Assembly: GCF_029589495.1 (NCBI RefSeq) | Contig: NZ_JAAIVF010000003.1 | Location: 1-64,000 of the forward strand | Direction: 5' to 3' | Length of the DNA stretch: 64,000 nucleotides | From: Speluncibacter jeojiensis | GTDB taxonomy: Bacteria > Actinomycetota > Actinomycetes > Mycobacteriales > Mycobacteriaceae | In this document: positions 47,487 to 57,702 of the stretch, one piece after another | How positions within the stretch are numbered: the first letter of the stretch is position 1 | Layout: every line of letters begins with the position of its first letter | Program-made: the position numbers and the translations under genes | Notes under the pieces: model-generated | The model's database searches: none | Seen by the model: only the letters and a program-made list of their open reading frames with translations | Told to the model about the DNA's origin: nothing

Positions 47487-48232
47487 GAGCGGTACACCTG
47501 CCCGCCGTCGACGTTGAAGATCTGTCCGGTGATCCAGCTCGCCTCGTCGGAGAGCAGGAACAGGCACAGGCCGGTCAGGTCCTCGGGTGTTCCCATGCGC
47601 TGCAGAGGGATCCGCTTGACCATGTCGGCGACGATCGCCTGCGGGGTGGAGGTGCGGGTGGCCTCGGTGTCGATCGGGCCCGGTGCGATCGCATTGATCC
47701 GGATCTTCGACCAGCCCAGCTCGGTTGCCAGCTGCTGGGTCAGGCTGTTGATGCCGGCCTTCGCAAGCCCGTAATAGTTCGAGTACGTCCAGGCTGCGGT
47801 GGAGGACTGGTTGACGATCGAGCCGCCGTTGGCGCGCATGTGCGGGACCACCGCCCTACACACCTGCAGGGCGCCGTCCATGTTCACGGACATGAACCGG
47901 CGGTAGTACTCCCAGTCGACGGTCAGCAGCGAGTCAATCTTCATGCCGCCGTAGATCGCCGCGTTGTTGACCAGGTGCTCGATGCTGCCGAAACGGTCGA
48001 TCGCGGCATCGGCCAACGCCTGCGCGGAGGCGCCGTCGGCGACGTCGACCTGCTGGAAGACCGCGGTGCCGCCGTCGGCGACGATCTGCTTGGCGACCTG
48101 CTCGCCGAGTTCGGCGTTGAGGTCGGCGACGACCACGTTCGCGCCGTCGGCGGCGAGCGCTCTGGCGTAGCCTTCGCCGATGCCGCGGGCGGCGCCGGTG
48201 ACGATCGCGGTGCGTCCGTCGAAGCGTCCCAT
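47483..48232 (-). CDS. Short-chain dehydrogenase/reductase (Rv0769-like)
   Basis: A 249-residue classical SDR: cofactor motif TGAARGIG, acidic residue in VVVADLNAE favouring NAD(H), NNAA, catalytic Ser in NQSSTAAW, and YYGLAK as the Tyr-x-x-x-Lys site. The C-terminus GQIFNVDGGQ is typical. It follows the aldehyde dehydrogenase after 46 bp and precedes the hydroxyacid dehydrogenase with a 4-bp overlap. The position matches Rv0769 of M. tuberculosis. The substrate, presumably an alcohol or ketone in lipid or sterol oxidation, is unproven. Confidence 0.93.
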   Translation of the reverse strand: MGRFDGRTAIVTGAARGIGEGYARALAADGANVVVADLNAELGEQVAKQIVADGGTAVFQQVDVADGASAQALADAAIDRFGSIEHLVNNAAIYGGMKIDSLLTVDWEYYRRFMSVNMDGALQVCRAVVPHMRANGGSIVNQSSTAAWTYSNYYGLAKAGINSLTQQLATELGWSKIRINAIAPGPIDTEATRTSTPQAIVADMVKRIPLQRMGTPEDLTGLCLFLLSDEASWITGQIFNVDGGQVYRS

Positions 48233-48278
48233 CGTGTTGTCCTTTCGAGAGATTCTGATTGCAGGGGTGCCACGTAGG

Positions 48279-49748
48279 TCAGGTCGCCGGATAGGCGACG
48301 ACCTTGGTCTCGAGGTACTCCTCGAAGCCGGCCACGCCCATCTCACGGCCGATGCCGGACTGCTTGTAGCCGCCGAACGGGGCGTCGGCCGAATACCAGA
48401 TGCCGCCGTTGACGCCGAGCGTGCCGGTGCGCACACCGGCGACGACGCGGGCTACGCGCTCGGGGTCGGTACCCCACACGGCGCCGGACAGTCCGTAGGG
48501 CGAGTCGTTGGCGATGCGGATGGCGTCCTCGTCGCCGTCGAACGGCAGGATGACCAGCACCGGTCCGAAGATCTCCTCCTGTACGACCCGCGCGTCGTTG
48601 CCCACCCCGGAAATCAGCGTGGGGGAGACGAAGAAGCCGCGGTCGAGCCCTTCCGGCCGTCCGCCGCCGCACTCGATGGTCCCGCCCTCCTCGACGGCCA
48701 GGCGCAGGTAGGACTCGACCCGGTCGCGCTGCTTCGCGGAGATCAGTGGGCCGCACACGGTGCCCCGCTCGCGCGGGTCGCCGACGGTGATGCCCGACAG
48801 TGCGTTCGCGGTGACGCGTACGGCCTCGTCATAGCGCTCGCGGGGTACGAGCAGGCGGGTGGTGATCGCACAGCCCTGCCCGGCGTGAGTGCAGACGGTG
48901 AACGCGGCGATCGAACAGGCGGTGGCCAGGTCCGCGTCGTCGAGCACGATGAAGGCGGACTTGCCGCCGAGTTCGAGGAAGACCTTCTTGAGCGTCTGTG
49001 CGGCCGCTGCCATCACCGACCGGCCGGTGGCGGTGGATCCGGTGAACGAGATCAGGTCGACGCGCGGATCCTCGGCCAGCTGGGCGCCGAGCCCGTGATC
49101 GGTGGAGGTGACGATGTTGATCACGCCCGCCGGGATGTCGGTCTCCTCGGCGATCACCTTGCCCACCAGCGCCGCCGCCCAGGGAGTGTCGGGCGCCGGC
49201 TTGAGCACGACGGTGTTGCCGGCCGCGAGCGCTGGGCCCAGCTTGGCGAAGTTGATCTGGTGTGGGAAATTCCACGGCGTGATCGCGCCGACGACACCGA
49301 CCGCCTCCTTGTGCAGGCTCCGCCGGGTGGGGATGCCCATCGGCGTCGCCGTGCCCAGATCCGTTTCCCAGGAATAGGATTCGGCGAGATCGGCGAAGTA
49401 CCCCAGGTCGTTCACCGGACCCTCGAGCTGCGCGCCGGCGGTCAGGAACCGCGGCGCGCCGACCTCGGCCATGGTCAGCTCGCGCAGCTCGTCGACGTGG
49501 CCGAGCAGCGCGTCGCGCAGTTGGCGCAGGCACCGCGCGCGGAAGGCGTGGTCCCGGGACCAGTCGGTGCCGTCGAACGCCCGGCGGGCGGCGTCGATTG
49601 CAGCGTCCATGTCCGCGGCAGTCCCGTCGGCGGCCCGGCCCAGGACTTCTTCGGTGGCCGGATCGGTAACCGCGAAGGTCCCGCCCGAGCCGGGGACGAG
49701 CTTGCCGTCGATCAACAGTGCGGAACTGTCGACGGGACGAAGGGACAT
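48279..49748 (-). CDS. Aldehyde dehydrogenase (AldA / Rv0768-like)
   Basis: A 489-residue NAD-dependent aldehyde dehydrogenase: GVVGAITPWNFP, PAPDTPW, FTGSTATGRSVM, general base in LELGGKSAFIV, catalytic cysteine in HAGQGCAITTR and EEIFGPVL. Length and motifs are complete. It is the first gene of the leftward operon; ATG 49748 (MSLRPVDSS) is used. One of the three GTCCAGACA operators covers its promoter. It may oxidise aldehydes formed when the cluster's P450s hydroxylate a terminal carbon. Confidence 0.95.
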   Translation of the reverse strand: MSLRPVDSSALLIDGKLVPGSGGTFAVTDPATEEVLGRAADGTAADMDAAIDAARRAFDGTDWSRDHAFRARCLRQLRDALLGHVDELRELTMAEVGAPRFLTAGAQLEGPVNDLGYFADLAESYSWETDLGTATPMGIPTRRSLHKEAVGVVGAITPWNFPHQINFAKLGPALAAGNTVVLKPAPDTPWAAALVGKVIAEETDIPAGVINIVTSTDHGLGAQLAEDPRVDLISFTGSTATGRSVMAAAAQTLKKVFLELGGKSAFIVLDDADLATACSIAAFTVCTHAGQGCAITTRLLVPRERYDEAVRVTANALSGITVGDPRERGTVCGPLISAKQRDRVESYLRLAVEEGGTIECGGGRPEGLDRGFFVSPTLISGVGNDARVVQEEIFGPVLVILPFDGDEDAIRIANDSPYGLSGAVWGTDPERVARVVAGVRTGTLGVNGGIWYSADAPFGGYKQSGIGREMGVAGFEEYLETKVVAYPAT

Positions 49749-49779
49749 GCGGAATCTCCGATCGGTTCGCACAAGATTT

Positions 49780-49797
49780 CTGGACAGCTGTCTGGAC
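49780..49797 (-). promoter_or_regulatory. Operator site A with -10 box, before the aldehyde dehydrogenase operon
   Basis: On the minus strand this reads GTCCAGACAGCTGTCCAG, preceded by TATAGT, a TANNNT -10 box sharing the operator's first bases. The same motif fused to a -10 box occurs at 51460 and 59341. A repressor bound here would cover the promoter. Confidence 0.8.
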
Positions 49798-49843
49798 TAT
49801 AGTTCACCGCGGCCGTACGGGCCAGCATCCCGGCGAATCTCGT

Positions 49844-51115
49844 TCAGACGGTGCCGTAGTCGACCGGCAGCTCCTTGATCCCGTTGATCCAGCCGTGCCG
49901 CAGCCGGACCGGCTCACCGGTTTTGGTGATGTCGGGGACGATGTCGGCGATCGCGTTGAACATCAGCGCGATCTCCATCCGCGCGAGGTTGGCGCCGATG
50001 CAGTAGTGCGGGCCCGATCCGCCGAACCCGACGTGCGGGTTCGGATCGCGCAGGACGTCGAACCTGAACGGGTCGTCGAAGACCTCCTCGTCGTAGTTCG
50101 CCGAGCCGTAGAACATGCCCACGCGCTGCCCCTTCGCGATCGGCACACCGCCGAGTTCGAGGTCGGTCAGCGCGGTGCGCTGGAAGCAGTTGACCGGCGT
50201 CGCCCAGCGGACGATCTCGTCGACGGCGGTGGCCGGCCGGCCGCGCTTGAACAGCTCCCACTGGTCCGGATGGTCGAGGAAGGCGTTCATGCCGTGGGTC
50301 ATCGCGTTGCGGGTGGTCTCGTTGCCGGCCACGGTGAGCAGGATGACGAAGTAGCCGAACTCGACCTGGTCGAGTTTCTCGCCGTCGATGTCCGCGTGCA
50401 CGAGCGTGGTCACGATGTCCTCGGCCGGACATTTCATCCGATCGTCGGCCATGTTGTACGCGTAGCCGAGGATCTCCGCGGCGGAGAGTTGCGGGTCCTC
50501 GGTGAACTCCGGATCGTCGTAGTTCATCATCGAGTTCGACCAGTTGAACAGCTTCTCCCGGTCCACCTCCGGTACGCCGAGCAGATCGGCGATCGCCTGC
50601 AGCGGCAGGTCGACGGCGATGTCGTGGACGAAATCGCCCGAGCCCTGCTCGGCCGCGCGCCGGACGATCTTCTCGGCGGCGTCGGCAAGCCGGCTCTCGA
50701 GGCCGTGGACCGCGCGGGGGGTGAAGGTCTTCGACACCAGGTTGCGCAGGCGGGTGTGCTCGGGGGCGTCGTGGTTGATCAGCAGCGCCTTGGTCACCGC
50801 GAGCTCGTCGGCCGTGATGCCCTCGTCGAAGCGCATGATCACGCCGTTCTCGTTGGTGGAGAAGCGTTCTCCGTCCTTGGAGACGGCGCGGACGTCCTCG
50901 TGCCGACTCAGCACCCAGTAACCGCCGTCGTGGAATCCGCCGCCCTTGCCGGGGGCCTGCTCGTTCCACCAGATCGGTGCGGTCCGGCGCAGTTCCGCGA
51001 ACTCCCGGATCGGCAGACCCTGCGCGAGCAGGTCGGGGTCGGTGAAGTCGAATCCCGGCGGCAGGGCCGGGCAACCGGTCGTGCTCCCGGCGGGAGCCTG
51101 TTGGTCTTGCGTCAT
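49844..51115 (-). CDS. Cytochrome P450, CYP125-like
   Basis: A 423-residue P450 closely resembling M. tuberculosis CYP125A1, the sterol C26 (side-chain terminal) monooxygenase: LPPGFDFTDPDL, ELRRTAPIWWNEQAPGKGGGFHDGG, I-helix VAGNETTRN, ExxR in DEIVRW, and heme-cysteine loop FGGSGPHYCIGANLAR. ATG 51115 has GGAGG eight bases upstream. It lies leftward between the two halves of the CYP51-type cluster, where M. tuberculosis has no P450. With the mce operon downstream it suggests sterol side-chain oxidation; a paralogue with another lipid substrate remains possible. Confidence 0.9.
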   Translation of the reverse strand: MTQDQQAPAGSTTGCPALPPGFDFTDPDLLAQGLPIREFAELRRTAPIWWNEQAPGKGGGFHDGGYWVLSRHEDVRAVSKDGERFSTNENGVIMRFDEGITADELAVTKALLINHDAPEHTRLRNLVSKTFTPRAVHGLESRLADAAEKIVRRAAEQGSGDFVHDIAVDLPLQAIADLLGVPEVDREKLFNWSNSMMNYDDPEFTEDPQLSAAEILGYAYNMADDRMKCPAEDIVTTLVHADIDGEKLDQVEFGYFVILLTVAGNETTRNAMTHGMNAFLDHPDQWELFKRGRPATAVDEIVRWATPVNCFQRTALTDLELGGVPIAKGQRVGMFYGSANYDEEVFDDPFRFDVLRDPNPHVGFGGSGPHYCIGANLARMEIALMFNAIADIVPDITKTGEPVRLRHGWINGIKELPVDYGTV

Positions 51116-51469
51116 GATTTCCACCTCCAGGATGTCCGGTCGGATCTACCGATCGGAGGGTGAATCGAGGGCGAGAACGTGTTCCGGTCCGACGGCCTGC
51201 CGGCCGCCCGACTCCACCGCGCGGTAGTCGTGCCGGTCGCATGCGCCCGGCCGAAATCCGTTCCGAGAACGCCTTTGTCGCGACTGGGGGCCGAGCACGG
51301 TGTCCGCACACCGTGCCACGATCGGCAAAACCACCGCCAGGTGACGCTCGTCACACTACCGAACGCGTTCCCGTTCCGGGAGCAGCTGATGCGCCACTGC
51401 ACGATCCGGCCCGAATCGCCCGCGGATTTCATTGCCGCGGCCCCGACTCCCGTAGTAATGTCCAGACAC
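51116..51469. promoter_or_regulatory. Divergent promoter region, CYP125-like gene / tetR operon
   Basis: About 354 bp without a gene that I can support. Its right end holds operator site B and the -10 box TAATGT of the tetR operon. I see no copy of that operator close to the CYP125-like start, so that gene may be controlled differently. Confidence 0.55.
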
Positions 51470-51477
51470 ATGTCCAG
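51460..51477 (+). promoter_or_regulatory. Operator site B with -10 box, at the tetR start
   Basis: GTCCAGACACATGTCCAG, preceded by and overlapping TAATGT (51456-51461), a TANNNT -10 box. Seven to nine bases further is the ATG at 51470, so the tetR transcript is probably leaderless and the repressor covers its own start site. Confidence 0.8.
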
Positions 51478-52042
51478 TAAGGCGAATCTCGAGTCTACCC
51501 GCCGACGGCTGACCGAGCGCCAGGCCGACACCGTCGACCGGTTGACCCGTGCGGCGGTCGAGGTGCTCGGCGAGGAGGGGTTCGCCGGCCTGACGGTCCG
51601 GATGGTCGCGGCGCGGGCCGGCGTCGCACCGGCCACCGCCTACACCTACTTCTCGTCGAAGGAACACCTTGTGGCAGAGGTGTTCTGGCGTCGGCTTGCG
51701 GCCTCGCCGCAGCCCGAGGCGAGCACTGCCGAGCCGGTCGACCGGGCCGTGGCCGTGCTGCGGGGGGTCGCACTGCTGGTTGCCGACGAGCCGGAACTCG
51801 CCGGCGGCGTCACCAGCGCACTGCTCGGCCGCGACCCCGACGTCGAACATCTGAGGGCCCGGATCGGCCTGGACATCCGCCGCCGGCTGACCACCGCGCT
51901 GGGCGAGGCCGCCGATCCCGACCGCATCGAGGCCCTGGAACTGCTGTACGCCGGCGCCCTGGTGCGTGCCGGCATGGGTTACGGCACCTACGAAAAGCTC
52001 GCGGACCGGATGGAAGCCGCCGCCAGACTGTTATTGGAGTGA
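51470..52042 (+). CDS. TetR-family regulator of the CYP51/mce region (Rv0767c-like)
   Basis: A 190-residue repressor: MSSKANLESTRRRLTERQADTVDRLTRAAVEVLGEEG, helix-turn-helix TVRMVAARAGVAPATAYTYFSSKEHL and a C-terminal ligand domain. ATG 51470 lies inside operator site B; another ATG is at 51458. The gene is 3 bp upstream of the CYP123-like P450 and matches Rv0767c in position. I infer that it binds GTCCAGACANNTGTCCA at its own promoter, at the aldehyde dehydrogenase promoter and at the mce promoter. The inducer may be a sterol or CoA intermediate. Confidence 0.9.
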   Translation: MSSKANLESTRRRLTERQADTVDRLTRAAVEVLGEEGFAGLTVRMVAARAGVAPATAYTYFSSKEHLVAEVFWRRLAASPQPEASTAEPVDRAVAVLRGVALLVADEPELAGGVTSALLGRDPDVEHLRARIGLDIRRRLTTALGEAADPDRIEALELLYAGALVRAGMGYGTYEKLADRMEAAARLLLE

Positions 52043-52045
52043 CAC

Positions 52046-53269
52046 ATGCCCCAGACCTCGGCGTTCGTCGGGTCGCACGAGCAACTCAGCTTCGATCCGT
52101 ACGACTATGCGTTCCACGACGATCCGTACCCGACGTATCGGCGTCTGCGTGAGGAGGCGCCGCTCTACCGCAACGACGACCTGGGTTTCTGGGCCATCTC
52201 GCGGCACGCCGACGTGCTGGCCGCGTTCAAGGACAGCGCCCGCTTCTCCAGCGCGAACGGCGTCTCCCTCGACCCGGCCGCGTACGGTCCGCACGCCCAC
52301 CGGGTGATGTCGTTCCTCGCGATGGACGACCCGCGGCACCTGCGGATGCGTCAACTGGTGTCCAAGAGTTTCACGCCGCGCATGGTGGCCGGGCTGCGCG
52401 GGCGCATCACCGAGTTGACCCTCGAACACCTCGAACCCGCCGTCGCGGCAGGCGAGTTCGACTGGATCGCCGACGTCGCCGGAAAGCTTCCGATGGACGT
52501 GATCTCCGAGATGCTCGGCGTCCCGGCGGCCGACCGCGCCGAGGTGCGGCGGCTCGCCGACCTGGTCGTGCACCGTGAGGACGGCGTGCTCGACGTCCCG
52601 GTGCCCGCCATGGAGGCCTCGATCAGCCTGTTGACGTACTACGCGGACCTGATCGCCCAGCGCCGCACGCAGCCGGGGGACGACCTGCCATCGCAACTGC
52701 TGGAGGCCGAGATCGACGGCGACCGGCTCGCCGACGAGGAGATCCTCGGGTTCATGTTCCTCATGGTCGTCGCCGGCAACGAGACGACGACCAAGCTCCT
52801 GGGCAACGCGCTGCACTGGGGGGCCCGCAACCCCGGCGAGATCGCCCCCGTGCTGCGCGACCCCGCACGCACCTCGGACTGGGTTGAGGAGACGCTGCGC
52901 TACGACACCTCCAGCCAGATCATCGTGCGCACCGCCGCCGCGGACGTCCACCTGCACGGCCGCACGATCGCGGACGGCGACAAGGTGCTGCTGCTGGTCG
53001 CCTCGGCGAACCGCGACGTCGACGTGTTCGATGACCCGGACACCTTCCGGCTCGGCCGCGACAGCGCGCAGAAGATCGCCAGCTTCGGCCGCGGCACGCA
53101 CTTCTGCCTGGGCGCGCACCTGGCCCGGCTCGAGGCCAACGTGGTGCTCGAGGAGTTCGCCCGCCGGGTGTCGGACTTCACCGTCGACCTCGACCGCTGC
53201 GAGCGGGTGCACTCGACCAACGTCCGCGGATTTGCGGCAATGCCCGTGGAGGTTGTCGCCGATGCCTAG
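52046..53269 (+). CDS. Cytochrome P450, CYP123-like
   Basis: A 407-residue soluble P450: start LSFDPYDYAFHDDPYPTYRRLREEAPLYRND, I-helix MVVAGNETTTKL, ExxR in EETLRYD, and heme loop FGRGTHFCLGAHLAR. Position (after tetR, before an SDR and CYP51) and overall resemblance match CYP123 (Rv0766c), whose substrate is unknown. It starts 3 bp after the tetR stop and its own end overlaps the SDR gene by 8 bp. Electrons could come from the 3Fe-4S ferredoxin in the same operon. Confidence 0.9.
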   Translation: MPQTSAFVGSHEQLSFDPYDYAFHDDPYPTYRRLREEAPLYRNDDLGFWAISRHADVLAAFKDSARFSSANGVSLDPAAYGPHAHRVMSFLAMDDPRHLRMRQLVSKSFTPRMVAGLRGRITELTLEHLEPAVAAGEFDWIADVAGKLPMDVISEMLGVPAADRAEVRRLADLVVHREDGVLDVPVPAMEASISLLTYYADLIAQRRTQPGDDLPSQLLEAEIDGDRLADEEILGFMFLMVVAGNETTTKLLGNALHWGARNPGEIAPVLRDPARTSDWVEETLRYDTSSQIIVRTAAADVHLHGRTIADGDKVLLLVASANRDVDVFDDPDTFRLGRDSAQKIASFGRGTHFCLGAHLARLEANVVLEEFARRVSDFTVDLDRCERVHSTNVRGFAAMPVEVVADA

Positions 53270-54104
53270 GTTCGCACCGCAACCGGGCCGCCGCCCCGCG
53301 CTGATCAGCGGCGCGTCGTCGGGCATCGGGATGGCCACCGCGCTTGCGCTCGCCGAACTCGGCCACCCCGTCGCGCTCGGCGCCCGCCGCGTCGACGAAT
53401 GCGAGGCGCTCGCCGACAAGATCCGCACCGCCGGGGGAGAGGCGTTCGCGCACCGGCTCGACGTCTCCTCGACCGAGTCTGTCGACGAGTTCGTCACCGC
53501 CGCGGAGCACGCGCTGGGCCCGGCGGAGATCGTGCTCTCGGGCGCCGGGGACATGGACTTCGCCCAGGTGCACGAGATGGATCCCGACCGCTTCGCGTTC
53601 CAGGTGAGCGTGCACCTCGGCGGCACCCAGCGGCTCGCGCACCGGGTGATCCCGCACATGATCGACCGCCGGCGGGGCGACTTCGTCGTCATCGGCTCGG
53701 ACTGCGCCGACATCGCCCGTCCGCGCATGGGCGCCTATGTGGCCGCCAAGACCGGACTCGAGGCGCTGGTGCGCCAGATGCGCATGGAACTCGAGGGCAG
53801 CGGGGTGCGCGCGAGCGTCGTACGTCCGGGACCGACCCAGACCGGGGCCGGCATGACCGCCTCGCCGGAGGTCGTCGGCCCGCTGCTGCAGGACTGGGCG
53901 AAGTGGGGCTTCGCCCGGCACCCGTACTTCCTGCGTGCCTCCTCGATCGCCTCGGCCGTCGCGGCCGTCGTGTCGGCGCCGCGCGGCACCCACCTGGTGC
54001 TCACCGAAGTGCAACCCGAGGCGCCGCTCGACCCGAATCTCACGCTCGACCCGAACGCCGCAGCACACCGCGACACGAACACCGAGGTAACACCCGAATC
54101 CTGA
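53262..54104 (+). CDS. Short-chain dehydrogenase/reductase (Rv0765c-like)
   Basis: A 280-residue SDR: ALISGASSGIGMATALALAELGH at the N-terminus with an Arg-containing second strand (LGARRVDE) suggesting NADP(H), AGDMDF in place of the usual NNAG, and YVAAKTG as the catalytic Tyr-Lys pair. It has a C-terminal extension of about 30 residues. It lies between the CYP123-like gene and CYP51, as Rv0765c does. It may act on a hydroxyl or keto group of the P450 products. The substrate is unknown. Confidence 0.9.
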   Translation: MPRFAPQPGRRPALISGASSGIGMATALALAELGHPVALGARRVDECEALADKIRTAGGEAFAHRLDVSSTESVDEFVTAAEHALGPAEIVLSGAGDMDFAQVHEMDPDRFAFQVSVHLGGTQRLAHRVIPHMIDRRRGDFVVIGSDCADIARPRMGAYVAAKTGLEALVRQMRMELEGSGVRASVVRPGPTQTGAGMTASPEVVGPLLQDWAKWGFARHPYFLRASSIASAVAAVVSAPRGTHLVLTEVQPEAPLDPNLTLDPNAAAHRDTNTEVTPES

Positions 54105-54141
54105 TCCCACCCACCGACCGCACGGTCGGAGAGGACCGCAC

Positions 54142-55741
<1,600 letters not shown>

Positions 55742-55801
55742 CCGAAAGCCCTTCCTGATCGACGAAACCTGATCTGCTCCAACCTATTTCAAGGAGAACA
55801 G

Positions 55802-56353
55802 ATGGCCCCGTTCGACCGCGCCGAGCTGGACGAGATGATCAGCCGCTGGATCGACGCGAACAAGAGAGCCGAAGCCGAACGGGACTGGCGCCCGCTGGCG
55901 CAGATGTACACCGAGGACGCCACCTACGGCTGGAACTACGGCCCGGAGCAGGACTTCATGGCCGTCGGCCGCGACGAGATCCGCGAACTGGCGCTCGGTC
56001 AGGAGATGCAGGGACTCGAGGGCTGGGAGTATCCGTACCAGAAGTTCGTCGTCGACGAGCGCAGCGGCGACGTGATCGGCATGTGGAAGCAGGTGGCCGA
56101 CTCGACCCGACCGGACGGCTCGCACTACAGCGTGCACGGCATCGGCGGCAGCTGGTTCCGCTACGGCGGTGACTTCCAATGGTCCTGGCAGCGCGACTTC
56201 TTCGACTTCGGGAACGTCTCGCACCTGTTCCTGGAGATGATCACCGACAACGCGCTGTCGGACGGGATGAAGGGACGCATCCAGCGTGCCGTCAGCGGCA
56301 AGGAGCTGGGCGGCTGGTACCCCGCCGGCACGTCGCCGGTCCCGCTGTGGTGA
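55802..56353 (+). CDS. NTF2-like (SnoaL fold) protein
   Basis: A 183-residue protein with the cone-shaped NTF2/SnoaL fold pattern: FDRAELDEMISRWIDANKRAEAERDWRPLAQMYTEDATYGWNYGP, later GDVIGMWKQVADSTRPDGSHYSVHGIGGSWFRYGGDFQWSWQRDFFD. Relatives bind steroids or polyketides (ketosteroid isomerase, Rv0760c near the M. tuberculosis CYP51 cluster). AAGGAGAAC stands before ATG 55802. It could be a sterol-binding protein or isomerase serving the P450s. No catalytic residues can be assigned by eye. Confidence 0.87.
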   Translation: MAPFDRAELDEMISRWIDANKRAEAERDWRPLAQMYTEDATYGWNYGPEQDFMAVGRDEIRELALGQEMQGLEGWEYPYQKFVVDERSGDVIGMWKQVADSTRPDGSHYSVHGIGGSWFRYGGDFQWSWQRDFFDFGNVSHLFLEMITDNALSDGMKGRIQRAVSGKELGGWYPAGTSPVPLW

Positions 56354-57636
56354 CCGCGCGCGCCGATCGGATCACGGTGGCGGGCTCGTTCGCCGCACTG
56401 TCCCGAGCCGACCTGGCGACACTGGTGCCCGAACTGCTGCTCGCCGGTCAGCTGATCGACCGGTCCGGGATGGCGCACCTGATCGTGCCGTTCGGCCGCA
56501 CCGGCATGACCGAGGTCGCCATCGAGGAGTGGCAGGCGGCGAGCCCCTGGTACACGCGCCGGATGCAGCGCGCGCTGGGCTACACCGGCGACGACGTCGC
56601 GACGATCTTCAAAGGCCTGCAGCTCGACATCGGTGCGCCGCCGCAGTTCATGGACTTCCGCTTCCGGGTCGACGACCGCGACCACGGCGAGTTCTGGCTG
56701 GATCACTGCGGCGCACTGATGGACGTCGAACCGATGGGTGAGGCCTACGTGACCGCGATGTGCCACGACATCGAGGATCCGACGTTCGACGCCACCGCGA
56801 TCGCCACCAACCCGCACGCCCAGTGCCGGCCGATCCACCGCCCGCCCCGCGAACCGGCCGGTCGGCGCCCGCACTGCGCGTGGACGGTGACGATCGACCC
56901 GGCGAACGTGCCGCCGGTCGTCCCGGAGCACACGCAGATCCTCGGCCGCACCGAGGCGGTCGCCGTGCGGCTCAGCACGATCGAGACCGGGAGCGGCGGC
57001 GCCGACGACTATGCGGGGCCGCTGCTGTCGGACCTGCGGTTCGCCGACTTCTCCCACTCGGCGCTGGTGCGGATCGCCGAGGAGGTGTGTCTGCAGCATC
57101 ATCTGCTCGCGCTCGGCTTCCTGCTGGCGGTGCGCAAACGCACCGACGAACAGTCGGCACTGGAGATCACCCGCAAGCAGCTGACCGGGATCGCCGGCCT
57201 GACCGCGCAGCGGATCCGGGCCGCGCTGCGGCTGCCCGACGATCTCGCGGGACTCGCCGGGGTGCTCTCGGTGCACCCACTGCTCTCGCCCGTGCAGTAC
57301 GTTGCCCGCACTATCGACGGCAGCAGAGACGGAGGAGGTGACACCGCCCGGCTCACCCTCACTCTTGCGCGGTCCGGGCCGGCGCACCGTGACGGCGGCT
57401 GGCCGGCGCTCGTCGACGCGGAACATCTCGAACCGCTCGACGCGCTGGTGCGCGGCGTCAACCCGCGCTTCGCGTGCGAGGTGGTCGCCGATACCGCCGA
57501 GGCACTGACCGTCGCGGTCGTCACCACAGCGGAGCCGGCGCCCGAGTGTGTCGAGGTGGCGATCGCGAAGGTGAGCAGCGGCGCCGGGTTCGTCTTCGCG
57601 GACCGGGGGATCCCGTTGCCGCTCACCGTGCTCTAG
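56350..57636 (+). CDS. Uncharacterised 428-residue protein of the sterol operon
   Basis: A soluble protein of 428 residues that I cannot place in a family. The first half contains LIVPFGRTGMTEVAIEEWQAASPWYTRRMQRALGY, then FRVDDRDHGEFWLDHCGALMDVEPMGEAY and AMCHDIEDPTFDATA with several His/Cys/Asp residues that could bind metal or heme. The second half is helical (ALVRIAEEVCLQHHLLALGFLLAVRKR). GTG 56350 overlaps the NTF2-like stop (GTGA), so it is coupled to it. Its place between the NTF2-like and acyl-CoA ligase genes suggests a step in sterol or fatty-acid processing. Confidence 0.85.
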   Translation: MTARADRITVAGSFAALSRADLATLVPELLLAGQLIDRSGMAHLIVPFGRTGMTEVAIEEWQAASPWYTRRMQRALGYTGDDVATIFKGLQLDIGAPPQFMDFRFRVDDRDHGEFWLDHCGALMDVEPMGEAYVTAMCHDIEDPTFDATAIATNPHAQCRPIHRPPREPAGRRPHCAWTVTIDPANVPPVVPEHTQILGRTEAVAVRLSTIETGSGGADDYAGPLLSDLRFADFSHSALVRIAEEVCLQHHLLALGFLLAVRKRTDEQSALEITRKQLTGIAGLTAQRIRAALRLPDDLAGLAGVLSVHPLLSPVQYVARTIDGSRDGGGDTARLTLTLARSGPAHRDGGWPALVDAEHLEPLDALVRGVNPRFACEVVADTAEALTVAVVTTAEPAPECVEVAIAKVSSGAGFVFADRGIPLPLTVL

Positions 57637-57702
57637 GCCGCAGTAATCGGTACACAGATCAGTCAGGCCCAGTTCAGGGTTCAGCCCCAGTGAGGACGTG
57701 GA

